In this document: in pieces, positions 37,968 to 48,176 of the stretch
Numbering within the stretch: position 1 is the stretch's first letter
Layout of the letters: each line of letters starts with the position of its first letter
NCBI RefSeq assembly: GCF_964031245.1
Contig: NZ_OZ035017.1
Coordinates: 1,333,402-1,397,401, forward strand
DNA length: 64,000 nt
From: Rickettsiella endosymbiont of Miltochrista miniata
Lineage (GTDB): Bacteria > Pseudomonadota > Gammaproteobacteria > Diplorickettsiales > Diplorickettsiaceae
Direction: 5' to 3'
Translations under genes and position numbers: made by a program
The notes under the pieces: generated by a model
The model's database searches: none
The model's input: the letters and a program-made list of their open reading frames with translations, nothing else
What the model was told of the DNA's origin: nothing

Positions 37968-39137
37968 GTGTCTTTTTCATTGATGAATCGATTATGTTTA
38001 ACCATAAGCTTATTATTGCTAAGCTCAGGTCTTACGGCTTGTGCTAGCAATTCTAGCCGTGTGCCTAATCCAGTCTTATCGAACAATCAAAGCTCTCTAA
38101 TATCGACACCAGCTGTTCCTAGCAATAATGTGATACAACCTATTGCCTTGCTGCTGCCACTACAAGGTCCCTTAGCTAATATTGGTCAGTCAGTGAAACA
38201 AGGTTTTTTAGCTGCCGCTGAGGAAAATGGATCATCACCGCGTATTATCCTCATAGACACCAGTGTTGAATCTTCGATACAAGCAGCTTATACGCAAGCT
38301 GTAGCAAAAAATGCGCAAATAATTGTCGGTCCACTACTGAAGCCTCAAGTACAAAGCATTGCCGGTTTACAAACCACCGTTCCTATTTTAGCATTGAACT
38401 ATTTAAACTCTGATATTAGTACACCCCCAGAGCTATACCAGTTTGGTTTATCCCCCATCGACGAAGCACAACAAGCTACCAGCCATGCCTGGCAACATGG
38501 AAAACGTTCTGCACTCATCATGACTGCCAATGGCAATTGGGGATCGCAGATAGGTGAAGCGTTTGCACAACAATGGCAAGCTTTAGGGGGAAACGTTGTC
38601 GGTCAACTGTCGTTATCGCAAAACCCTGCTGATATCACTAAGCAAATCAGTCATTTTCTACATTTTAAACCTCCGCATGATAGGCGTACTGATTTTGATG
38701 TGATTTTCTTAGCGAGTAGTCCGCAAATAGGTCGCCAAGTCAAACCATTACTTAAATTCTTTTATGCCGGTGATATACCGGTTTATGCGACAGCGTCGAT
38801 CTATAGTGGGATACCGGGATCCCAGCGTCCTGATAAAGACCTGAATCAAGTTATTTTCTGCGCTGCTCCCTGGTCACTAGCTAACGACAAAATTGAACCC
38901 AATCTCTACCAACAATTAAACTCAGCTTCTCCAGAAAGTTTTAATCGAAACAGTAAGTATTATGCCTTAGGTATTGATGCATTTCACATTATTCAGCAAC
39001 TAGGGCGTTTAAATCAGTCCCCACAACAAAGGCTGGAAGGTACAACAGGAATGCTTTCATTAAATAGTCAACATCGCATCTCTCGCCAATTACCCTGCGC
39101 ACAATTTCGTAATGGGAATTTAGTCCCTATCGATTAA
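37968..39137 (+). CDS. lpoA: Penicillin-binding protein activator LpoA, short form lacking the TPR domain
   Basis: Outer-membrane lipoprotein that activates PBP1A. Lipobox LTAC lies at about residues 22-25. I favour GTG at 37968 (GGA six bases upstream); ATG at 37983 is possible and an upstream TTG at 37953 would add five residues. The body is a periplasmic-binding-protein-like fold (PIALLLPLQGPLANIGQSVKQGFLAAAE...). E. coli LpoA is about 680 residues with an N-terminal TPR half; this ~390-residue form contains only the PBP-like half. Genes yraN and diaA follow, as in E. coli, and the last codon of this gene overlaps the yraN start. Confidence 0.87.
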   Translation: MSFSLMNRLCLTISLLLLSSGLTACASNSSRVPNPVLSNNQSSLISTPAVPSNNVIQPIALLLPLQGPLANIGQSVKQGFLAAAEENGSSPRIILIDTSVESSIQAAYTQAVAKNAQIIVGPLLKPQVQSIAGLQTTVPILALNYLNSDISTPPELYQFGLSPIDEAQQATSHAWQHGKRSALIMTANGNWGSQIGEAFAQQWQALGGNVVGQLSLSQNPADITKQISHFLHFKPPHDRRTDFDVIFLASSPQIGRQVKPLLKFFYAGDIPVYATASIYSGIPGSQRPDKDLNQVIFCAAPWSLANDKIEPNLYQQLNSASPESFNRNSKYYALGIDAFHIIQQLGRLNQSPQQRLEGTTGMLSLNSQHRISRQLPCAQFRNGNLVPID

Positions 39138-39535
39138 TGACGATATCTATCGATACAAAAAAACTAGGTAATCAAATCGAAGGCTTAGTTTGTGATTATT
39201 TACGACGGCAAAAACTTAAATTAATCGCGCGTAATTATAAGTGCCGCTTGGGTGAAATTGACTTGATTATGCGTGATCAAACCACCTTAGTTTTCATAGA
39301 AGTTCGTTATCGACAACATCAAAATTTTGGTAGTAGCTTAGAATCAGTCAATTTTATTAAACAAAATAAAATCATCAAAACTGCAGAATTTTACTTATTA
39401 TCTCACCCATTATCCGGAAATATGACCTGTCGTTTTGATGTGGTGGGCGTTAAACTCGCTACGCAAAAATTAGCGAGTATTTCCAAACTGGACTCGGCTC
39501 AAGTAGAATGGATAAAAAACGCATTCTCTAGGTAA
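39137..39535 (+). CDS. yraN: UPF0102 YraN-family predicted nuclease
   Basis: A 132-residue protein with a restriction-endonuclease-like core: GNQIEGLVCDYLRRQKLKLIARNYKCRLGEIDLIMRD followed by TLVFIEVRYR. These match the D-x(n)-ExK type pattern seen across UPF0102. Function is unproven. It starts at the lpoA stop and ends four bases before diaA, so it belongs to the lpoA-yraN-diaA operon. Confidence 0.9.
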   Translation: MTISIDTKKLGNQIEGLVCDYLRRQKLKLIARNYKCRLGEIDLIMRDQTTLVFIEVRYRQHQNFGSSLESVNFIKQNKIIKTAEFYLLSHPLSGNMTCRFDVVGVKLATQKLASISKLDSAQVEWIKNAFSR

Positions 39536-40123
<588 letters not shown>

Positions 40124-40143
40124 CCTTCCCTAAACTATTATTT

Positions 40144-41337
40144 ATGCAAACCAGCTTCAAACCCCACACACTATTTCCTATTGCTTTAGTTATTTACGAG
40201 ATGCTCGCCTACTTAACTAATGACATGTATTTGCCTGCGCTGCCACAAATTAGCCATGATTTAATGATCAATCAGCATATGGCTCAGCTGACCTTAACGG
40301 CTTGGTTTTTTGGTTTCGCTTCTTCTTCAATAATTTTAGGTCCCTTATCGGATAGATGGGGTCGCCGACCTATTTTATTTATTTACGGATTCATTTTTTT
40401 GCTTGCTACGGCTGTTTGTGCGCTCACCTCCAATATAGTTATTTTTTTGATTGCACGTTTTTTCCAAGGTAGCGTTGTTTGTTCTATTACAACAGCTGGT
40501 TATTCAAGTATTCATGAAAGTTATAACACCATGGATGCTATTAAGATATTGGCTTTAATGGGAAGTATTGTCATTTTAGGACCGGCATTTGGACCGTTAG
40601 TAGGAAGTACAGTATTACAAATATCAGATTGGCGGTGGATCTTCGGCGTATTATTTTTTAGTGGACTTATAACTCTGTTGGTTTTATGGCTTATCATGCC
40701 CGAAAGTAACCCTGTTGAGCATAGAAAACCCCTAGCATTAAATGTGATAGGCAAAGATTACCTAGCTATTATACGTAACTCCCAGTTCATGCTGAATATT
40801 CTGGTCTTCTGCTTTGCTTATCTAGGAATGATAGCATGGGTAGTCTTAGGTCCTTTTTTAGTTATCAACGAATTTCACTACAACGCTAGCATTTTCAGTT
40901 TACTACAAGCTATCGTATTTAGTGCAATGATAGTCGCTGCTCAGATTATTAAGTATTTTTCTGAAAAATTAGGAGTAAACCGCTTAGTTACGTGGGGTTT
41001 GCTAATAAGTTTAAGCGCAAGTTTTATTGCTATTATCTTTACGTTGCTTTTTCCTAGAAATATATTAGCTTTAGTAATTCCATTAAGCGGTTTTATTTTA
41101 GGTTCCAGCTTAGCCTTTTTTCCATTACAACGTGTCGCTATAGAAGCCTGTAGTGAACCCATGGGAGCTCGTATGGCGATGCTAGGAACCATTATGAGTT
41201 TATTCGGTGTTGTAGGCAGCCTTGTACTCAGCCATCTTTACAATAACACTCTCATTTGGTTCGCTGGATTAATGGTACTACTTTCATTGGCCACTATCTT
41301 TTGTTATGGGTTATCTCAACGATTAAAATCCAGTTAA
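40144..41337 (+). CDS. MFS multidrug exporter, Bcr/CflA family
   Basis: A 12-TM major-facilitator protein of about 397 residues. I use the ATG at 40144; a TTG at 40120 overlapping the diaA stop is less likely. The N-terminal half has the DHA1 pattern (LTNDMYLPALPQISHDL, GPLSDRWGRRPILFIYG) and the motif-C-like GPAFGPLVGS. The family exports drugs or sulfonamides and sometimes small metabolites; the substrate here is unknown. Confidence 0.85.
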   Translation: MQTSFKPHTLFPIALVIYEMLAYLTNDMYLPALPQISHDLMINQHMAQLTLTAWFFGFASSSIILGPLSDRWGRRPILFIYGFIFLLATAVCALTSNIVIFLIARFFQGSVVCSITTAGYSSIHESYNTMDAIKILALMGSIVILGPAFGPLVGSTVLQISDWRWIFGVLFFSGLITLLVLWLIMPESNPVEHRKPLALNVIGKDYLAIIRNSQFMLNILVFCFAYLGMIAWVVLGPFLVINEFHYNASIFSLLQAIVFSAMIVAAQIIKYFSEKLGVNRLVTWGLLISLSASFIAIIFTLLFPRNILALVIPLSGFILGSSLAFFPLQRVAIEACSEPMGARMAMLGTIMSLFGVVGSLVLSHLYNNTLIWFAGLMVLLSLATIFCYGLSQRLKSS

Positions 41338-41364
41338 TAAAATAAAAGACGCCAGTTTTTGGGG

Positions 41365-41865
41365 CTAAAAAATAATTCCTACGTTAACAACATCTCTATA
41401 CGAACCTATTCCGACATTTTGCTTGGGTGGTATTTGTCCGTAAACAACTAATGTTTGTCTTAGACCATTTCCTACACCAAATTTAGCATCGACTCCAACA
41501 ACATTACCCCAGTTCACTGTATGAGTTAGGTTTTGCGTTAAAAGATATTTGATAGATGATTGCTCTGGTCCCGACATTCTACGTAATCTAGTGGTTGCTG
41601 AATTGCCAGCTCCCTGATCTAAAGTCACATAATAAGGCGTATTTAACGTACAAAGAACTTTGAGACGCGCTGTTGAATTATTAGCAATAGATGAATCAGG
41701 ATTATATACACCAAAAACTAAGGGCGTAGCACGAATCGTACACCCACCTATGACACCTACCGAAACCAGCATAGAAGTGCCATCACCACCTATGGCCGCA
41801 AACGCGGAACTTATACTTAATAATAAAAAAAATAAACAACCGTATACATTTACCAAATAACGCAT
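41365..41865 (-). CDS. Csu-type pilin, spore coat U (SCPU) domain
   Basis: A 166-residue exported fimbrial subunit. I place the start at ATG 41865 (AGGGGG upstream), giving a signal peptide ending SSAFA. The SCPU domain carries a conserved disulfide pair (C in GGCTIRA, C in VLCTLNT), the YYVTLDQGAGNSATTRLRRM segment and the terminal GSYRDVVNVGIIF strand. It is the last gene of the archaic chaperone-usher locus, about 210 bases after the previous pilin gene, so it may have its own promoter. Confidence 0.85.
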   Translation of the reverse strand: MRYLVNVYGCLFFLLLSISSAFAAIGGDGTSMLVSVGVIGGCTIRATPLVFGVYNPDSSIANNSTARLKVLCTLNTPYYVTLDQGAGNSATTRLRRMSGPEQSSIKYLLTQNLTHTVNWGNVVGVDAKFGVGNGLRQTLVVYGQIPPKQNVGIGSYRDVVNVGIIF

Positions 41866-42096
41866 GATTAACCCCCTTCTGTCCATCAGATGGCCAGTAT
41901 TCCAGAAAATTAATCCATTTATTAACTGTATAATTGCAGGAAGAAACTTAAAAAATAATGCTATTTTTTAGAGATTGGCTTGACTCAGTGCAAAAAAAAT
42001 CCATTTCTCATGCGCTTTTTGAATGTCGATAGTTAACTTCCTTTATTAAGCCTAATAGAGGAACGACTTATTATCCAGTAACTAAGCATGTTGAGC

Positions 42097-42600
42097 TTAA
42101 TAAGTGACCGTTACCAAAACCGAGTCGGTGTAAGTACCGGGCCCAACGGGCTGCAACGCAGGTATTTGGCCAAAAACAGTATAATTTCTTGTTGTTGACA
42201 AGCCTATTGACGTATATCCATCGCTAACTGTCACCGTGCCTCCGGTTGCATCCCCCCAAATCGAAGCAAAACCTGCGGTTGTATATAAATTATAATTTAA
42301 ATGGACGCCTAATAAATTCATAAAACGCGGGGTATAAGTGGCACTATTCCCTTTAGCCATACTTATAACATAAGACACTGTAAAGATTACCAATGCTGAG
42401 CAAGTTACTGCAACATTCCCATTAGCTGTATCCGCTGTTGGAGATGTAGTGATATAACTTCCAAATGCTACACCTGTGGTTCCAACTGAGCATGAACAAC
42501 CTAGTCCTGCACAAGTAGCATAAGCAGCAGGACTGTAAAAATTATAACAAACTAAAATAATCAGGCATAACCAGGATCGTTTAATTTGTTTTAGTAACAC
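42097..42600 (-). CDS. Csu-type pilin, spore coat U (SCPU) domain
   Basis: A 167-residue subunit beginning at a GTG (42600) with GGAG upstream, overlapping the usher stop by ten bases. Signal peptide ends PAAYA. The mature N-terminus is unusual, with three cysteines close together (TCAGLGCSCSVG) rather than a single one. The ending YTVFGQIPALQPVGPGTYTD matches the SCPU C-terminal strand pattern. It could be a minor subunit or tip component. Confidence 0.82.
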   Translation of the reverse strand: MLLKQIKRSWLCLIILVCYNFYSPAAYATCAGLGCSCSVGTTGVAFGSYITTSPTADTANGNVAVTCSALVIFTVSYVISMAKGNSATYTPRFMNLLGVHLNYNLYTTAGFASIWGDATGGTVTVSDGYTSIGLSTTRNYTVFGQIPALQPVGPGTYTDSVLVTVTY

Positions 42601-43920
42601 GGCACATCTCCTAATTCGATAATCGGATCACTGCTATTTGGCAATTGAACTGAAAAATAATACATATGATTTTCCCAATTAACTGAACCCTCTAAAATAT
42701 GACCCTTGATTTCGGGGATATATACCTCACCGTCATATCCGACAGGATAACTCTCACTAGAATTATCTTTATTTAAGATAAGTTCTGCACCTACAGGAAC
42801 AAACTTACCGATAGGTGTTCTTAAATGTAAATCGGCACCTTGCATGCGTTTAACCGAGAACTCTGCTAATACACCACTCTCAAAATAAGGAATGACTGTT
42901 TGATGAGTCACATCAATTTGTGTATCTAATGGTAAAGTCGTGGGTTCTATATCGATGATATTTTCTTGATAAGGTAATAACTCAGGAATTAATAAATTTC
43001 CATTTCTATCCGTCTTGCCCATTAATTGATTTTCATAGAGTACATCCACCCCTGGGAAATCGGGAACCTTCACGACAGCAAAGCTTTGAGTTAGTTTACG
43101 CGCTAAAAAGCCATTGCCAGCAAAATAAATAGCACTGCCACTAGCATCCACTTCGTAGCTAGCTTGTCCTCTACCTTGTCCTACGCGCGCAGTATAAGCT
43201 CCTATTTCATTTTGTAGGGTCACATCAGCACCAGCATAACGATTACTATTATTGCTAGCAAACAGGTTATACCCATAACCTGTTCCTAAAGGAGTAGGTT
43301 TAGTCAGTTGCAATACATCTTGTAATTGATGATTTTGCCAGGTGGTTGAGTTGGTAACAAAATGATTGATATCAGGCGCAAAAACTAAAGTCAAAAATGC
43401 TTGGTTAGTTTGTGAGTTACGTAAATCCCCCACAAAACCCAGACTTAAAGAAATATTTTTAAATAAATTATGGCTATAGGTTGCTGTCAATAATCGTGCA
43501 GTTGGGGTATTGGATATACCATTAGCCGTATTAAAATTTCGGCTATTCACCATGGTAAAACTGGTGCTAAGTGATCCATAATTTTCTAAACTATATCCTA
43601 AGAATAACTGATTCACGACACTCGGCGGTGATGTATTGGGTTGTGTACCGAGTTGTATGTAATTTAAAGTGGTTAAGCTAGTATTGAAACCGTAACTGAG
43701 TTTCGGACCTTGACGAATAAAACCCAAACCTAATAAACCGCCACCGCCTGAATTATTATGCCCCCCCGCCACCGCTAACGAGGCTACTCCATAATTATTT
43801 AATAAATAATTAGCCGAAAAGCCTAAGGTTTGTTGATCAAATAAAACTTCGGCGTGCCCCCCTAAAGTGAGGTTGTCAGTGATGCCGCGTTGATAAGTCG
43901 CCACCGCTAAGAAACGTCCA
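42591..43920 (-). pseudogene. Csu-type fimbrial usher, C-terminal fragment (frameshifted)
   Basis: The second part of the outer-membrane usher: most of the beta-barrel (starting VATYQRGITDNLTLGGHAEVLF) and the C-terminal plug/periplasmic domains, ending IIELGDVPCY. It continues in the +1 frame relative to the upstream fragment. The first in-frame GTG is at 43904, but the coding similarity extends to about 43920 (DYGRFLA), so the natural gene is one piece. See the finding on the frameshift. Last gene-internal partner of the SCPU pilin at 42600. Confidence 0.85.
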
Positions 43921-43923
43921 TAA

Positions 43924-45030
43924 TCAATTGCTATTTACGCCATAATTATCTCGCACAAATCCCGCTTCATAGGAAAAATCAACTAAATCGGGCTTAAGTA
44001 GTTGCGGACTTGCGTAATAAGAAAAACTAACTACTTTGCTACGTCCAAGCAAATCCTGTGTAACAACATTCACGTTACCGGCTCCAGAAATAACCGGAAT
44101 ATTGTTAAAAATATAAGGGCCGTTGTTAACTATTTGCTGTTGGTTTAAAACGCTATTCACAAAAACATCCACTGTGCTGGGAATAGCGGCTTCACCTTGA
44201 TAACCAGGCAGTGGAAACGTAACTAAATTAGGTTGCGTATTAAAATTAGTGGCATATTGGATCCCCGCAAAACGTGATGCACCACTCCAATACGTAGAAC
44301 CGGTAATCGCATCGCCTAAGCGCCAACGCGCAATGTTTTCTGGTTGGTCTAAGGTCCACGTTGTATTTAAACGGACTAATTTACTGGATTGATTCGTTAA
44401 TAAGGTAATATTATTCGCGTATTTGTTATATGCAAGCACATCGGCGGTTCCAACACCTAAACGATTAAACAAACCTAAACCCATTAATGCTGAGAGATTA
44501 GTTTGATTGATACCGGGACTATTATTTCTTAACGCAACCGCATCATAATTAAGAAAGGCTCCTGGATCTTTTGGACGCAAAGCACCTAGACGTTTACTGA
44601 GTGGATCAAAGGTTTGAGTAATAAATAATTGTGGTGGTGCTGATATTGTTAGCTGCATCGCATATTGATCTAATTGATAGCTAACATTGTGATGCCAATC
44701 CAGTTTATATAACTGTTCGCCGCGATGCTTTAAGGGAGCATGGAAGTTAGATTTCATCCCCCATTGACGTAAGTCACTTTCTTCAATCCAGATGTGACCG
44801 GACGGATCTTTATAACATTGTGTAATACCAGGCAATAAGCTTCCATTAAGCTTTATTTCAAGCAACAACGGAACCATTTTCATTTTAGCTTTTTTTTGTG
44901 GTGCGTGTTTTGTTAAAAATTCTTTTTCTAGCTTTGCGTTACTCTCTACGCTGATTAAAGAGAAAGTTATAAAACATGCAATTAATACAAATTTAAAGCC
45001 TATGCAAAGCCGATTTTTTACTGTGTCCAT
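43924..45030 (-). pseudogene. Csu-type fimbrial usher, N-terminal fragment (frameshifted)
   Basis: The first 368 residues of the usher: an N-terminal hydrophobic export segment (about 12-29), the periplasmic N-domain (KLNGSLLPGITQCYKD, WGMKSNFHAPLKH) and the start of the barrel with PGYQGEAAIPSTVDVFVN and VVTQDLLGRSKVVSFSYYASPQLL. It stops at TGA (43924) after YGVNSN. The chaperone gene upstream overlaps its start by 38 bases. One base change would join it to the downstream fragment, giving about 813 codons, a normal usher length. Confidence 0.85.
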
Positions 45031-45712
45031 TAATATTTGATTTAATATCCGTATAATTAATATTAGAATCGCCTTTTACTATCCAAGAATGAGAACAGCG
45101 CGGTAAGACATAAGTGAAAGTCGACTGTTTTTTCATTATGGGTCCTTGAGAATTATTCGACAACAGTTGCCATTGATCTACAAATAAAGAAACATTTCCA
45201 TCATTGTATAAATTCAATTGGATATGCTGGTCATCTAAAACCTTGCTTGACCAAACTCCATTCTCAAGGATTTTTTGTGGCTCAACGAATAAAGGAAGTG
45301 ATATATCCATTAAAAAATACAGTGTTTGGCCTAATTTCTTTTGTCTCGGTTGCTGCACTTCTTTCAAATGCACGCGATAGGCTTTTTGCAGTGTATTATA
45401 GGTAGGATGTCTTAAAGCAAAACGTATAATCTGGGTTTTATGTGCGGGTAATAAAAATAAGGGCGGCGTCAACAAAATATCATGAGAGGTTTTGTAGATG
45501 TCTTTACCTTTAGGACTCTGTTGCCAGTCAAGTAAACTTAATTGTAAAAAACTACGTTCATCGCTCCGATTGGTAACCTTAACCACACCTATTCTTTGTG
45601 TAGTAGACAAGGAAAGCTGGACTGGAGTTACTTCTAAAACATTAGCACTAACATCTGAAATAAATAATACAGTTAAAATACCAAGCCTAGCGATATAGTG
45701 TATTATTTTCAT
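44993..45712 (-). CDS. Periplasmic pilus chaperone (CsuC-like, archaic chaperone-usher class)
   Basis: A 239-residue PapD-fold chaperone with a signal peptide (about 5-23, SANVLEVTP after the site). The first Ig domain has LEVTPVQLSLSTTQRIGVVKVTNRS and PPLFLLPAHKTQIIRFALR, the G1-strand region. Chaperones of this class fold and cap subunits before delivery to the usher. It lies directly upstream of the usher gene, with a 38-base overlap. Confidence 0.88.
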   Translation of the reverse strand: MKIIHYIARLGILTVLFISDVSANVLEVTPVQLSLSTTQRIGVVKVTNRSDERSFLQLSLLDWQQSPKGKDIYKTSHDILLTPPLFLLPAHKTQIIRFALRHPTYNTLQKAYRVHLKEVQQPRQKKLGQTLYFLMDISLPLFVEPQKILENGVWSSKVLDDQHIQLNLYNDGNVSLFVDQWQLLSNNSQGPIMKKQSTFTYVLPRCSHSWIVKGDSNINYTDIKSNINGHSKKSALHRL

Positions 45713-45930
45713 TTTAACTAATCCTTACAATCCTTTTTTTATAAAATGACTATATCCGATCGGAATTTCATGAATAGACTATTGTTCTTTTCATTTACGC
45801 ATATAAATTGAACCAATAAATAACTAACTTCCAATAAGACTGATATTAATCATATTAAACAGAATTATCCACATCATCAGCATACTTTCCATTTTCACCA
45901 TAAAAAACTTGCTAAAGTCTTAGAAAAACA

Positions 45931-46416
45931 TCAATAAGTGATAGTTATTAATACAGTATCATTATAACTACCGGCAACGGGTGTTAATCCTGCTACTATT
46001 CGTCCATAGACTGTGTAGGGTTGAATTCCCCCAGTACCTGTTCCCGCTACCGTGTCGGTTGGTATTGTATTTCCCCAATTTAGTGTACGTCCGGCGTCCC
46101 GATAAAGTGCGTATGCAAGTGATCCCGAAGGTGTACCAGTCATTTGTCGAGTAGTGGTTGTTGCGCCGCCAAATGTCCCCGGCCCTAAGGAAATGCTATA
46201 AGTTGTACCATTCGTACAATTTACTTCAAGGCTACCAGTCGCATCATTTTGAACCCCGGTATAATTACCAAAGTTCACAGACGTGATATTGCCAAAGATA
46301 CAAGCCGCCGCCACTGTCGCATTGATCGGTAAATTGGCGGTCGTTGTCGCAGCGAATACAGGCTGAGTCATGAGTAAAATGAACAGCGCAAAAAAAATGT
46401 TTTGTGCTTTGAACAT
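45931..46416 (-). CDS. Csu-type pilin, spore coat U domain (major-subunit-like)
   Basis: A 161-residue subunit; I start at ATG 46416 because AAGGA is eight bases upstream. Signal peptide ends QPVFA. The mature start TTTANLPINATVAAACIFGNITSVNFGNY is the typical donor-strand and first SCPU segment, with the C in AAACIF and the C in EVNCTNG. It is Gly/Thr-rich and ends AGSYNDTVLITITY. Of the four pilins it looks most like CsuA/B. Confidence 0.87.
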   Translation of the reverse strand: MFKAQNIFFALFILLMTQPVFAATTTANLPINATVAAACIFGNITSVNFGNYTGVQNDATGSLEVNCTNGTTYSISLGPGTFGGATTTTRQMTGTPSGSLAYALYRDAGRTLNWGNTIPTDTVAGTGTGGIQPYTVYGRIVAGLTPVAGSYNDTVLITITY

Positions 46417-46560
46417 AATCGATTTCCTTATCAAATAAAAATCCTATAGCACGGTAAGAAGATATAATGCTTTAAAGAACGGGTCAAGAACTTTAATATT
46501 TATTAACTGAATGATTGCATATAAAATAATCTAATATGCATTTTTATACAATTTTTACTT

Positions 46561-47064
46561 TTAAAATGTTACGAAAATAGTCACTCGATCCAAGTAAGTA
46601 CCTGCGTCAACCGCTTGATTAGCGGGTATTTCTCCATAAATAGTAATCACCTCTGTAGACCCTGTGGCTATTTGATGCAAAGTGTTTTGCCCTATTACCG
46701 TACCATACATATGTTGATGACCGCCATCTTGGAAAAGGCCGTAATTTAATTGTTGATTTCCTCCTTGTTTAGTTAACAATCTATGGTCTTCTGTTGCGCC
46801 TGCACCTTGGCCCTTATCAATGCCTATGTCGTAAGCTAAACTCGGTAAGCAAGTTAATGTTACAGTACCAGTAGCATAATCTGGATTAGAATCAAGTGAA
46901 TAATAATTAGGAAATTTCATATCGGTTGTTGAGCCAAATGTGCAATTGGCTCCGCCACCTACGGTTGCTGTCACAGCTAAGTTATTGTTAATAGTGACTC
47001 CCATTGCATCCTGAAGAAATAAAAAAAACAACACTCCGACTGAACATTTAATAAACCAACGCAT
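46561..47064 (-). CDS. Csu-type pilin, spore coat U (SCPU) domain
   Basis: A 167-residue subunit with GGGAGGG as ribosome-binding site just before the ATG at 47064. Signal peptide ends DAMG. Mature part VTINNNLAVTATVGGGANCTFGST..., cysteines in ANCTFG and LTCLPS, and C-terminal strand AGTYLDRVTIFVTF. It is the first gene of the locus; the divergent ygfZ gene is 170 bases away, so the pilus promoter is probably in 47065-47234. Confidence 0.86.
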   Translation of the reverse strand: MRWFIKCSVGVLFFLFLQDAMGVTINNNLAVTATVGGGANCTFGSTTDMKFPNYYSLDSNPDYATGTVTLTCLPSLAYDIGIDKGQGAGATEDHRLLTKQGGNQQLNYGLFQDGGHQHMYGTVIGQNTLHQIATGSTEVITIYGEIPANQAVDAGTYLDRVTIFVTF

Positions 47065-47234
47065 AATCCCTCCCCCAATGAGACCTAAGCTTTTATGGTT
47101 TTGTTCTATGCGTTTTTTCTAATTAGTCAGCTATAAAAGCTGCTTAGGTCGCTTATATAAATATTTGGAATAATTTATAATCGTTAGTTTATTCTAGTGA
47201 ATAATTGCTGATTTAACGAATAAGGCTAGATTTT

Positions 47235-47585
47235 ATGCTTGAACAAATAACGAGTGAGAATAACTCTTTTGATCTGGTCGATCTTGGCCTCATTCGAATC
47301 AGTGGCAAAGACGCTAAGCCGTTCTTACAAGGTCAATTGACTTGCGATCTGGAAGAAGTTAATACCAAGGAAAGCCGATTAGGCGCACACTGTGATGTTA
47401 AGGGACGAATAATTGCAATTTTTCGGTTATTTTTTTATCAACATGACTATTATTTTTTATTGCAAAGCAGTACGCTGCCACTTTTATTAGCCTCCTTACA
47501 AAAATATGCGGTTTTTTCGAAAGTAGTATTAACCGAGGTCAGTAACGATTGGCAAAAAAATCGGCCTTTATGGCCCTACTATTAA
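47235..47585 (+). pseudogene. ygfZ: YgfZ folate-binding protein, N-terminal fragment (frameshift at A7 tract)
   Basis: The first ~110 residues of YgfZ, a folate-dependent protein in iron-sulfur cluster and tRNA-modification maintenance. DLVDLGLIRISGKDAKPFLQGQLTCDL and GAHCDVKGRIIAIFRLF match the family. After SNDWQK the frame moves to NRPLWPYY and stops at 47585. Removing one A from the A7 tract at 47555-47561 restores IGLYGPTIKDLLKEQ and continues into the next fragment. Confidence 0.85.
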
Positions 47586-48168
47586 AGATTTACTCAAAGA
47601 ACAGGAATTATATACAGCCAAAGAAAATGGCGTTGCAAAAGCTGATCACAAACTAAGCTTAGCTATTTCGGGACCCACATCTCGGGTTATCCTGCTTGCA
47701 CCAGTTTTGGATTCTATCAGCTTTATCGATAGTCAATTTGAGCAGGAAAGTGTCGATCATTGGCGCTTATTGGATATTATGGCTGGCATTCCGACTATTT
47801 ATCCTGAAACCAGTGGCCAATTTACGCCTCATCAACTGAATTTTCCGGAGATAGGCGGCGTGAGCTTTAACAAAGGTTGTTATATAGGGCAGGAAATCAT
47901 CGCTCGCACTCATTATTTAGGGAAAGCCAAGAGCCGTCTTTTTAGAGTGAGATTTGAAGCCAATAGCCCCTTTCTGCCAGGCACCCCGATATTTGACAGT
48001 GATCAAAAAACCGAAAAAGGCGCGCTTATTATGTCTGCTAAAGAGCAGAATAATCGTTATGAGGCCTTAGTTTGTTTGCAAACTCAAGCTATTTCCCATA
48101 GTATCAGACTAGGTAATCTTGAAGGTCCAGTATTAGACTTTTTAGAACTGCCCTATTCTACTAACTAG
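47562..48168 (+). pseudogene. ygfZ: YgfZ folate-binding protein, C-terminal fragment
   Basis: The remainder of YgfZ in the other frame: IGLYGPTIKDLLKEQELYTAK continuing to the hallmark motif KGCYIGQEIIARTHYLG (conserved K-G-C-Y-x-G-Q-E). The first ATG of this frame is far inside (47707), so it would need readthrough from the N-terminal part to be useful. The intact gene would be about 311 codons, normal for YgfZ. The start given is the first base after the A7 tract. Confidence 0.85.
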
Positions 48169-48176
48169 AACATAAT

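Noticed and set aside
43904-43930. Programmed ribosomal frameshift in the usher gene
   Set aside because: The local sequence (AATTGATT) is not a recognised slippery heptamer with a following structure; a plain indel is simpler.
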